A stretch of DNA of 64,000 bases from Pseudomonas lini (GTDB lineage Bacteria > Pseudomonadota > Gammaproteobacteria > Pseudomonadales > Pseudomonadaceae), in assembly GCF_001042905.1 (NCBI RefSeq), contig NZ_JYLB01000001.1, positions 124,001 to 188,000 on the forward strand. Reading direction: 5' to 3'. Shown here one piece after another: positions 56,809-64,000 of the stretch. A program made the position numbers and the translations under genes. The notes under the pieces were generated by a model. That model ran no database searches and had not been told where the DNA came from. It saw only the letters and a list, made by a program, of their open reading frames with translations. Each line of letters begins with the position of its first letter. Position 1 is the stretch's first letter.

Positions 56809-57744
56809 ATGAGCAGCATCAACACCCTGGGCCCCAACACCCCGCGCATCGCCCTGATCGGTGAGTGCATGATCGAATTGCAGCAGCGCGCCGATGGCAC
56901 GCTGCAACAAAGCTTCGGCGGCGATACCCTGAATACTGCGGTTTACCTGTCCCGAGAGTTGGGCAAGGGTGCCGAGGTGGATTACGTCACCGCCCTGGGC
57001 GATGACAGTTTCAGCGACGCGATGTGCCAGAGCTGGGCCAGCGAAGGCATTGGCCTGGAAATGGTCCAGCGTTTGCCCGGTCGCTTGCCCGGCCTGTATT
57101 GCATCCAGACCGATGCGGCCGGCGAGCGGCGTTTTCTCTACTGGCGCAACGAAGCGGCGGTGCGCGATTGCTTTACCACGCCGGCCGCCGCGCCGATTCT
57201 GGCGGCGCTGCCGGATTACGACGTGTTGTATTTCAGCGGCATCACCCTGGCGGTACTCGGTGAGCAGGGGCGGGAAAAGCTTCTGGAAACCCTGATCGAG
57301 GCCCGGCAACGGGATGCGCGGGTCGTGTTCGACAACAACTACCGGCCACGCTTGTGGGCGTCGATTGAAGAGGCACGGGCGGCTTATCGCAGTGTTCTGC
57401 CCTATATCGACCTGGCGTTGCTGACGGTTGACGACGAGCAGGCGCTGTTCGACTTTTCCGATTGCGCGGCGGTGTTTGCCGCTTATGAGCAGATGGGCAC
57501 GCCCGAAGTGGTGCTCAAGCGCGGCGCCGAGGCGTGTCTGATTCGCTGTGATGGAGAGTCGTTCGAAGTGCCGGCGCAAGTGGTCGAACGGGTGGTGGAC
57601 ACCACGGCGGCGGGGGATTCGTTCAGCGCGGCGTATTTGGCTTGTCGGCTCAAGGGTGGCAGCCCGGTTGAGGCTGCCGAGGCTGGGCATCGGTTGGCGA
57701 GTCGGGTGATTCAGGTGCCTGGGGCACTCATTCCCGGAGATTGA
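56809..57744 (+). CDS. kdgK: KdgK, 2-dehydro-3-deoxygluconate kinase
   Basis: This 311-residue PfkB-family sugar kinase closely follows E. coli KdgK: IALIGECMIELQ at the start, FGGDTLNTAVYLSR, GLYCIQTDAAGERRF-YWRNEAA, VFDNNYRPRLWAS, and the catalytic base Asp270 in DTTAAGDSFSA. It phosphorylates KDG to KDPG, the Entner-Doudoroff intermediate. As the last gene of the cluster it gives the clearest hint to the substrate of the upstream transporter and deaminase. A REP pair follows immediately. Confidence 0.93.
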   Translation: MSSINTLGPNTPRIALIGECMIELQQRADGTLQQSFGGDTLNTAVYLSRELGKGAEVDYVTALGDDSFSDAMCQSWASEGIGLEMVQRLPGRLPGLYCIQTDAAGERRFLYWRNEAAVRDCFTTPAAAPILAALPDYDVLYFSGITLAVLGEQGREKLLETLIEARQRDARVVFDNNYRPRLWASIEEARAAYRSVLPYIDLALLTVDDEQALFDFSDCAAVFAAYEQMGTPEVVLKRGAEACLIRCDGESFEVPAQVVERVVDTTAAGDSFSAAYLACRLKGGSPVEAAEAGHRLASRVIQVPGALIPGD

Positions 57745-57749
57745 AATGC

Positions 57750-57857
57750 AATCCCTGTAGGAGCTGCCGAAGGCTGCGATCTTTTGATCTTGATCTTCCC
57801 GGGAGCGCTGAAAATCAAGATCAAAAGATCGCAGCCTTCGGCAGCTCCTACGGGATT
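57750..57857. repeat. Paired inverted REP, TGTAGGAGCTGCC / AAAAGATCGCAG type
   Basis: Long complementary arms (about 45 bp, one mismatch) lie at the ends of a 108-nt segment between the convergent kdgK and ppiC-type genes. Confidence 0.92.
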
Positions 57858-57898
57858 GTGTGTATCAGGGGGAGGGAATTAGCCCAGCTTCCAACCCA

Positions 57899-58174
57899 TC
57901 AATCCCGGTAAAACACCTGCACCAGGTGATACCCGAACTTGCTCTTGATCGGCCCATGCACCACTCGCAGCGGTTTTTTGAAGATCACCGCATCGATCAC
58001 GCCGACCATCTGCCCGGGCCGTACTTCGCCCAGGTCGCCGCCGCGTTTGCCGGACGGGCACGTGGAGTATTTCTTGGCCAGCACATCGAAGGCTTCGCCC
58101 TTGGCGATGCGTTGTTTGAGCTGCTCGGCTTCTTCCGAGGTTTTCACCAGAATATGGCGGGCTTGGGCTTTCAT
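57899..58174 (-). CDS. Small parvulin-type peptidyl-prolyl isomerase
   Basis: This is a 91-residue stand-alone parvulin with HILVKTSEEAEQL, FDVLAKKYSTCPSGKRGGDLG and GPIKSKFGYHLVQV, the complete PpiC catalytic fold. With no signal peptide it is a cytoplasmic cis/trans prolyl isomerase like E. coli PpiC (parvulin). It is convergent with kdgK across a REP and lies downstream of the sensor kinase gene. Confidence 0.92.
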   Translation of the reverse strand: MKAQARHILVKTSEEAEQLKQRIAKGEAFDVLAKKYSTCPSGKRGGDLGEVRPGQMVGVIDAVIFKKPLRVVHGPIKSKFGYHLVQVFYRD

Positions 58175-58241
58175 TGAGGCGTACCTTGCAACGGTGGTGG
58201 CTATGTTGGTGCCAGCGTGGGGCGCGCGATTATGCCTTAAC

Positions 58242-60779
58242 TCAGTCCGCTTGGCCGATCATCGTGCGAATCTTGTTGGCCAGCAGGTCAATGGAAAAGG
58301 GTTTGGCCACCATGTCCATGCCTTCCTCCAGGAAACCCTGGCGTTCGGCGGCTTTCTCCGCATAACCGGTCATGAACAGCACCTTGAGGCCCGGGCGGTG
58401 CTGACGCGCGATTTCCGCCAGTTGCCGACCGTTCATGCCCGGCAACCCGACATCGGTCACCAGCAGATCGACCCGCAGGTCGGATTCCAGCAAGGGCAGG
58501 GCGGCCTTGGCGTCTTCGGCTTCATGAGCGTGATAACCCAACTCGTTGAGCAGGTCGAGCACCAGCATGCGCACCGCCGGATCGTCTTCCACCAGCACCA
58601 CGGTTTCACCGGCAACCGCTGCCGGTGTTTCGCCGGTGATCGGCACCAACGTGTGTTCCGGCACCGCGACGTGCAGCCGTGGCAAATACAGGCGAACGCA
58701 GGTGCCCTGGCCCGGCAGGCTGTGAAGGCTGACGTGCCCGCCCGACTGCTGGGCGAAGCCATAGATCATCGACAGTCCAAGGCCGGTGCCCTGGCCGATG
58801 GGTTTGGTGGTGAAGAACGGGTCGAAGGCCTTGGCCAACACTGACGGGGTCATGCCGGCGCCGTTGTCGCTGACGGCAATCATCAGGTAATCCCCAGCCC
58901 TGACCGGTTCCAGAGGGGTAATGTCGCTACCGTCGAGGTGAACGTTGGCGGTTTCGATCAGGAGCTCGCCGCCTTCGGGCATCGCATCCCGGGCATTGAT
59001 GACGAGGTTGAGCAGAGCGTTTTCCAGTTGGCTGACATCAGTACTGACCGGCCAGACTTCATCGGCCAGCTGCATTTTGAGTTCGATATGATCGCCCTTG
59101 GTCCGGCGGAACAAATCTTCCAGGGAATGCACGAGCTGGTTGGCATCAAGCGGCTTGCGATCCAGCGACTGACGCCGGGAGAACGCCAGCAGGCGATGGG
59201 TCAGGGCGGCGGCGCGGTGTGCCGAAGACACCGCGGCTTCGGTAAAACGCCCGATCTCGGCGGCACGCCCGTCGGCGATGTAGCGCTGCATCAAATCGAG
59301 GCTGCCGATGATCCCGGTGAGCATGTTGTTGAAGTCATGGGCGATGCCGCCGGTGAGCTGTCCCACCGCTTCCATTTTCTGCGCATGCCGCAAGGCGTCT
59401 TCGGCGCGCTCGCGCTCGAACATCTCGTTCTGCAGCCGCTGATTGGCTTCGGCCAGTTGTTGAGTGCGGGCGCTGACGCGTTCTTCAAGGGTTTCGTTGA
59501 GGTTGCGCAGGGCTTCTTCGGTCTGTTTGCGCTCAGTCTCGTCGATCACGAAGATGTAAAAACCATTGACCGCGCCGTCCGAGCCATGACGTGGCAGGTA
59601 GTTCATCAGGGCCTGGCGGGTGCTGCCATCGCGGTGAGCGGCGCTGATGCTGAAACTGCAAGCCTTGCCTTTCAGCGCCTCGGCAATGTATTCGGCGCGC
59701 AGGGCATAGGCTTCGTCGCCCAGCACTTCACGGATGGTGCGGCCGTAAAGCTCCTGGGGCGTCAGGCCGTACCATTCCAGATAAGCAGCATTGTTCAGGC
59801 GAAAGCACTCCTCACTGTCGACGTAACTGATCAGGATCGGCATGGCGTTGATGATCAGTTGCAGCTCGGTCTGGCTCTGGCGAAGGGCTTGTTCGATGTG
59901 TTTGCGTTCGGTCAGGTCCAGCGCGGCGCCGAGGAAGCGGATGGGCCGGCCATGATGGTCCTTGTAGCAGCGGCCTCGGGCAAACACCCAGCGCAATTGG
60001 CCGTCGGCTTGCAGCAAGCGATACTCCTCGGCGTACTCGCTGCCATGAGTAATGCAGTGCTTGATGCTGCGGGCAATCATGGCGCGGTCTTCCGGGTGTA
60101 CGCCGTGGAGGTATTCGCTGATGGGCAACTGGCTGGCCATGGTCGGGTCGACGCCATGCAATTGGGCGAAGTGGGCATCGGCGATGAAACGGTCTTCGCC
60201 GATGTCCCAGTCCCAGGTGCCGACGGCATCGGTGGCGGCCAGCGCCAGTTGCAGGCGCTGCTCGGTTTCCTGCTGGGCCTTGAGGCTGGCGGCGGAGCGT
60301 TGTTCGAGTTCCAGGGCGATGCGGCGGCGTTCGTTGGTTTCGATGGCCGTGACCAGAATCCCGGCAACCTCGGCGCTTTCATTGCGAATGGGGCTGTAGG
60401 TCAAATCCAGCCAGAAGTCGGAATCTCGCCCGTCGCGCTGCAAGGTAAAGCGCTGTTCGCTGTAGGTCCGCACCTGGCCCTGTAGGACTGCGCTGTAAAT
60501 CGGGTCGGTGAAGTCTTTCAGTTCTGGCCAGATCTGGTGCGTCGGTTGTCCGAAAGCATGAGGGTGTTTGCTGCCGGCGAGGAAGGCGAAGCCGTCGTTG
60601 TAGATCTGCGTAAGCTGCGGGCCCCATAGCAACAGCATCGGCATGGGCGAGTGAATCACAATGTCCACGGCGGTGCGCAGGCTCTGTGGCCAGTGATCGG
60701 CGGCGCCCAGCGGGTTGTTTGTCCAGTCCAGTCGAGCAATCAAGGCCTGGGAGTCGCTGGCGGTCGGTGGTGCGTTCAT
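58242..60779 (-). CDS. PAS-containing hybrid sensor histidine kinase/response regulator
   Basis: This 845-residue cytoplasmic sensor has an N-terminal PAS-like region (about 15-155; NPLGAADHWPQSLRTAVDIV, PMPMLLLWGPQLTQIYNDGF) related to the kinase at 6.4 kb. Two PAS/PAC repeats (about 175-430), a coiled coil, HisKA with His481 (GGIAHDFNN), HATPase (NLVINARDAM, SDNGAGM, GTGLGL) and a receiver with LLVTDVGLPG follow. The start at 60779 (MNAPPTASDSQ) has GGAC 8 nt upstream; longer frames would run into the divergent PilU-like gene. The signal is unknown. Confidence 0.87.
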   Translation of the reverse strand: MNAPPTASDSQALIARLDWTNNPLGAADHWPQSLRTAVDIVIHSPMPMLLLWGPQLTQIYNDGFAFLAGSKHPHAFGQPTHQIWPELKDFTDPIYSAVLQGQVRTYSEQRFTLQRDGRDSDFWLDLTYSPIRNESAEVAGILVTAIETNERRRIALELEQRSAASLKAQQETEQRLQLALAATDAVGTWDWDIGEDRFIADAHFAQLHGVDPTMASQLPISEYLHGVHPEDRAMIARSIKHCITHGSEYAEEYRLLQADGQLRWVFARGRCYKDHHGRPIRFLGAALDLTERKHIEQALRQSQTELQLIINAMPILISYVDSEECFRLNNAAYLEWYGLTPQELYGRTIREVLGDEAYALRAEYIAEALKGKACSFSISAAHRDGSTRQALMNYLPRHGSDGAVNGFYIFVIDETERKQTEEALRNLNETLEERVSARTQQLAEANQRLQNEMFERERAEDALRHAQKMEAVGQLTGGIAHDFNNMLTGIIGSLDLMQRYIADGRAAEIGRFTEAAVSSAHRAAALTHRLLAFSRRQSLDRKPLDANQLVHSLEDLFRRTKGDHIELKMQLADEVWPVSTDVSQLENALLNLVINARDAMPEGGELLIETANVHLDGSDITPLEPVRAGDYLMIAVSDNGAGMTPSVLAKAFDPFFTTKPIGQGTGLGLSMIYGFAQQSGGHVSLHSLPGQGTCVRLYLPRLHVAVPEHTLVPITGETPAAVAGETVVLVEDDPAVRMLVLDLLNELGYHAHEAEDAKAALPLLESDLRVDLLVTDVGLPGMNGRQLAEIARQHRPGLKVLFMTGYAEKAAERQGFLEEGMDMVAKPFSIDLLANKIRTMIGQAD

Positions 60780-60898
60780 TACAATGTCCTGCGCGTCAGT
60801 CGGTGTGGCGGCGTCTACTATCCTTGCAGGGCGGTAGACGCTTGATGATCCGTTTTGGGTCATTTTTTCAATTGAATGCTTCGCGGGTGTTTTTTGCC

Positions 60899-62008
60899 AT
60901 GGAAATCGATGCACTGTTGCAAATTCTGGCCAGCCGCAATGGCTCCGATCTTTACCTGTCGACGGGCGCGCCTCCCAGCGCGAAATTTGACGGTGTACTC
61001 AAACCCTTGGCCGAGTACCCGTTCAAACCCGGAGAAATCGCCGCCATTGCCGCGTCCATCATGGACGCCGAACAGCGCCTGGAGTTCGACCGGGAACTGG
61101 AAATGAACCTGGCGCTTTCCCTGGCCGGCGTCGGGCGCTTTCGGCTCAATATCTTCAAGCAGCGCAACGATGTGTCTATCGTGGCGCGCAACATCAAACT
61201 CGACATTCCACGCTTCGAAGACCTCAAGTTGCCTGCGGTGCTGCTCGAAACCGTCATGCTCAAACAGGGGCTGATATTGTTCGTCGGTTCGACCGGTTCC
61301 GGCAAGTCAACCTCGCTGGCGGCGCTGATCGATTACCGCAATCGCCACAGCAGCGGCCATATCATCACTATCGAAGACCCGGTCGAGTTTATCCATCGAC
61401 ACAAGAAGTCGATCGTCAACCAGCGTGAGGTCGGCGTAGACACCCGCAGTTTTCATGCAGCGTTGAAAAACACCCTGCGCCAGGCGCCGGACGTGGTGCT
61501 GATCGGCGAAATCCGTGACCGCGAGACTATGGAGCACGCGCTGGCGTTTGCCGATACCGGTCATCTGGTAATTTCCACTTTACATGCGCACAACGCCAAT
61601 CAGGCGCTGGACCGCGTGATCAACTTCTTCCCCGAAGAACGTCGGACGCAACTGCTCCATGACTTGGGCAATAACCTCAAGGCCTTTGTTTCTCAGCGCC
61701 TGGTGCGGACCTGCGATGGGCAGCGCCGGGCGGCGGTGGAGATCATGCTGGGAACGCCGACCATCGGCGACCTGATCCGGCACAATGAGCTTTCCGAACT
61801 CAAAGGGATCATGGAGAAGTCTTCAGAGGTGGGTATGCAGACGTTTGATGGGGCGCTGTTCGAGCTGTTTGCCGAGGGCGCGATCGATGAGGCAGAGGCG
61901 TTGAAACATGCGGATTCGGTGAACAACTTGCGACTGCGCCTGAAAATGCACGCCGAGACTACGCCCGGGCCCCATACACCGCCGGGGGAATGGGGATTGG
62001 TGGACTAG
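60899..62008 (+). CDS. PilU-like type IV pilus retraction ATPase
   Basis: This 369-residue PilT/PilU family ATPase begins MEIDALLQILASRNGSDLYLSTG. It has Walker A GSTGSGKS (130-137), the Asp box ITIEDPVEF, Walker B QAPDVVLIGEIRD and the His box STLHAHNANQALDR. The GIMEKSSEVGMQTFD C-terminus matches PilU more than PilT. PilU acts as a cytoplasmic accessory motor for pilus retraction. No other pilus gene is adjacent, so it is either the pseudomonad orphan PilU paralogue or the relocated pilU. It is divergent from the sensor kinase, 119 bp apart. Confidence 0.88.
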   Translation: MEIDALLQILASRNGSDLYLSTGAPPSAKFDGVLKPLAEYPFKPGEIAAIAASIMDAEQRLEFDRELEMNLALSLAGVGRFRLNIFKQRNDVSIVARNIKLDIPRFEDLKLPAVLLETVMLKQGLILFVGSTGSGKSTSLAALIDYRNRHSSGHIITIEDPVEFIHRHKKSIVNQREVGVDTRSFHAALKNTLRQAPDVVLIGEIRDRETMEHALAFADTGHLVISTLHAHNANQALDRVINFFPEERRTQLLHDLGNNLKAFVSQRLVRTCDGQRRAAVEIMLGTPTIGDLIRHNELSELKGIMEKSSEVGMQTFDGALFELFAEGAIDEAEALKHADSVNNLRLRLKMHAETTPGPHTPPGEWGLVD

Positions 62009-62028
62009 CGCCGGCAACGACGATCAAA

Positions 62029-62118
62029 TGTGGGAGCGGGCTTGCTCGCGAAGACGATTTCACATTCAACATGGATGTTGGCTGATAGACCGCTTTCGCG
62101 AGCAAGCCCGCTCCCACA
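62029..62118. repeat. REP pair, TGTGGGAGCGGGCTTGCTCGCGAA type
   Basis: Complementary arms lie at both ends of a 90-nt segment between the PilU-like gene and the convergent acetoacetyl-CoA synthetase gene. It is the same type as the copy inside cobN. Confidence 0.93.
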
Positions 62119-62131
62119 GTGGATCTACGTT

Positions 62132-64000
62132 TCAATCATTCAATTCAGGGCGGTCACGAAACTGCTCCAGTGCCTCGGGATTGGCCAGTGCATCGGTGTT
62201 CTTCACCTTCTGGCCGTGCACCACATTCCTCACCGCCAGCTCGACCACCTTGCCGCTGATGGTCCGCGGAATGTCCGTCACCGCGACAATCTTCGCCGGC
62301 ACATGCCGTGGTGTGGTGTTGGCGCGGATGACCTGGCGAATCTGTTGTTGCAGCGCTTCGTCCAGTTCGACACCGTCGCGCAACTTCACGAACAGCACCA
62401 CCCGCACGTCATCCTGCCATTGCTGGCCGATGGCAACGCTGTCCAGCACCTGCGGGACTTTCTCCACCTGACGATAGATTTCCGCCGTGCCGATGCGCAC
62501 GCCACCAGGGTTGAGCACCGCGTCGGAGCGGCCGTGGATCAGCATGCCGCCGTGAGGCAGTTGCTCGGCGTAATCGCCCTGGGCCCAGACGCCGGGGAAC
62601 AGGCTGAAATAGGACTTTCGCAGTTTCTCCCCGTCAGGGTCATGCCACAAACCGATGGGCATGGCTGGAAAATGTCGGGTGCACACCAGTTCGCCTTTTT
62701 CCCCGATCACAGGCTGCCCGGCGTCGTTCCAGACTTCGACCGCCATGCCCAGGCTCTTGCACTGCATTTCGCCACGGCGTACCGGCAGCACCGGATTACC
62801 GATCACAAAGCACGAAACGATGTCGGTGCCGCCAGACATCGAGGACAGGCACAGGTCGGACTTGAACGCGCGATAGACGTAATCGAAGCTTTGCGGGGAT
62901 AGCGCGGAACCGGTGGACAGCACGGTTTTGAGGCTGCTCAGGTCATGACTTTCGCACGGCTTCACGCCGTTGCTTTCCAGCGCGGTGAGGAACTTGGGGC
63001 TGGTGCCGAAGACGTTGATGCGTTCGTCGTCGATCAGGTCGATCAAGCGCTCCGGGCCTGGATGAAACGGCGAGCCGTCATACAGCACCACGGCGCTATC
63101 GACGGCCAAGGCCGAGACCAGCCAGTTCCACATCATCCAGCCGCATGTGGTGTAGTAGAACAAGCGGTCGCCGGGGCCGAGATCGGTGTGCAGACCATGT
63201 TCTTTGACATGTTGCAGCAGCACGCCGCCGGTGCTGTGAACAATGCACTTCGGCACGCCGGTGGTGCCGCTGGAATAAAGGATGTACAGCGGATGGGCGA
63301 AGGGCACGGGAACGAATTGCGGCTCGCCGCCCGGGTCGTAGAAGTCGTCCCAGAGCGTCACGTTGGCCTGGCTGCAGAAATCCTCGATGCGCGCCTGGGG
63401 GCGTGCGTAAGGCACAACGATCAACTGCTGCAAGGACGGCAGTTGCCCAAGGATTTCATTAACCTTGGCTGTCTGGTCGATGTCTTTGCCGGCGTAGCGG
63501 TAACCGGCGCAGGTGATCAGCACTTTCGGCTCGATCTGGCCGAAGCGGTCGATCACCCCATGGGTGCCGAAGTCGGGTGAAGAACAGGACCAGATCGCGC
63601 CCAGGCTGGTCGTCGCGAGCATGGCCACCAGGGTTTGCCAGGTGTTCGGCATGCACGCGGCCACGCGGTCGCCGAGGCCGACACCGGCAGCTTTCAGGCC
63701 GTTTTGAAAACCGGCGACATGGCTCGCCAGTTCGGCCCAGGTCAGTTGTTCCCGTTGGCCGTTTTCGCCGATGGCCACTACCGCCACGGCATCGTCGCGA
63801 CGGCGCAGCAGGTGTTCGGCGAAGTTCAGCGTGGCGCCGGGGAACCACTGGGCGCTGGGCATTTGTGCGCCTTCTATCAGCACCGCGTCTGGCTGATCGT
63901 GAAAACGAATGTCGAAGAAATCGACGATGGCCTGCCAGAAAGCTGCCCGCTGATCGATGCTCCATTGATGGAGGGCAGGATAGTCGGCGATCTCAAGGGT
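62132..64000 (-). CDS. Acetoacetyl-CoA synthetase, N-terminus cut by window edge
   Basis: The last 622 codons are present; the reading frame is open to the right edge and continues past it. Motifs are those of acyl-CoA synthetases of the acetyl/acetoacetyl group: FAEHLLRR, LGAIWSCSSPDFG, the P-loop YSSGTTGVPK, SPKFL, GGTDIVSCF, the adenylate motif YAEQLPHGGMLIHGRSDAVLNPGGVRIGTAEIY, and the C-terminal Lys motif RTISGKVVELAV. The RIGTAEIY and WNWLVSALA segments favour acetoacetyl-CoA synthetase (AcsA/AacS) over acetate-specific Acs. It activates acetoacetate to acetoacetyl-CoA for ketone body use. Confidence 0.9.
   Translation of the reverse strand, partial: TLEIADYPALHQWSIDQRAAFWQAIVDFFDIRFHDQPDAVLIEGAQMPSAQWFPGATLNFAEHLLRRRDDAVAVVAIGENGQREQLTWAELASHVAGFQNGLKAAGVGLGDRVAACMPNTWQTLVAMLATTSLGAIWSCSSPDFGTHGVIDRFGQIEPKVLITCAGYRYAGKDIDQTAKVNEILGQLPSLQQLIVVPYARPQARIEDFCSQANVTLWDDFYDPGGEPQFVPVPFAHPLYILYSSGTTGVPKCIVHSTGGVLLQHVKEHGLHTDLGPGDRLFYYTTCGWMMWNWLVSALAVDSAVVLYDGSPFHPGPERLIDLIDDERINVFGTSPKFLTALESNGVKPCESHDLSSLKTVLSTGSALSPQSFDYVYRAFKSDLCLSSMSGGTDIVSCFVIGNPVLPVRRGEMQCKSLGMAVEVWNDAGQPVIGEKGELVCTRHFPAMPIGLWHDPDGEKLRKSYFSLFPGVWAQGDYAEQLPHGGMLIHGRSDAVLNPGGVRIGTAEIYRQVEKVPQVLDSVAIGQQWQDDVRVVLFVKLRDGVELDEALQQQIRQVIRANTTPRHVPAKIVAVTDIPRTISGKVVELAVRNVVHGQKVKNTDALANPEALEQFRDRPELND

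Overview
The window is chromosomal DNA from a GC-rich gammaproteobacterium, almost certainly a Pseudomonas of the fluorescens group. The evidence is the lexA2-imuA-imuB-dnaE2 damage cassette, a cis/trans fatty-acid isomerase, the cysI-DUF934 pair, the cobalamin gene layout, and more than a dozen paired REP (REPIN/BIME-like) palindromes of two sequence types between genes. No phage, integrase, insertion sequence, tRNA, rRNA or CRISPR array is visible. Base composition and codon use look uniform except in the giant toxin-like gene at 24590-31252, which has a more mixed codon use.

Layout. 1-6.3 kb: end of a HEAT-repeat gene, a DUF971 gene, and the SOS mutasome operon lexA2-imuA-imuB-dnaE2 behind a palindromic LexA2 operator. 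6.4-9.7 kb: a hybrid sensor kinase, an exported DUF4142 protein and a YdcH/DUF465 protein. 9.7-17.2 kb (minus strand): a strictosidine-synthase-like protein co-transcribed with a fatty acid hydroxylase-SRPBCC fusion, a LysR regulator, a HoxX-like protein and an exported amidohydrolase. 17.3-24.4 kb: housekeeping and small genes (SCP2, histidine phosphatase, SohB, DUF934/CysI sulfite reductase, a 37-residue membrane peptide, an orphan periplasmic binding protein, DUF2970). 24.6-31.3 kb: one 2220-residue protein with a dermonecrotic-toxin-like N-terminus, three LRR blocks and a NEL-type E3 ubiquitin ligase C-terminus. 31.3-38.3 kb: metH with a MetR-type site upstream, divergent from cti, then nfuA.

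38.5-48.3 kb is a cobalamin (vitamin B12) locus. Two cobalamin riboswitches point away from each other. The minus-strand one controls cbtB-cbtA-cobE-cobM; the plus-strand one controls cobW-cobN and a chelatase ATPase gene. That ATPase gene ends at an A AAA AAG slippery heptamer followed, after 5 nt, by a strong stem-loop. A -1 shift there joins the AAA+ ATPase to an otherwise start-less VWA (ChlD-type) reading frame, so one gene would give both the small and the medium subunit of the CobN cobaltochelatase. This is the most striking element of the window.

48.4-64 kb: a phospholipase-D-family protein, a thioredoxin, and a catabolic cluster (polar amino-acid ABC transporter, RidA, IclR regulator, fold-type III PLP deaminase, KdgK kinase). 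I interpret the cluster as uptake and breakdown of a 2-amino sugar acid such as D-glucosaminate into the Entner-Doudoroff pathway. After it come a parvulin, a second hybrid kinase paralogous to the first, a PilU-like ATPase and the 3' part of an acetoacetyl-CoA synthetase gene that runs off the right edge.
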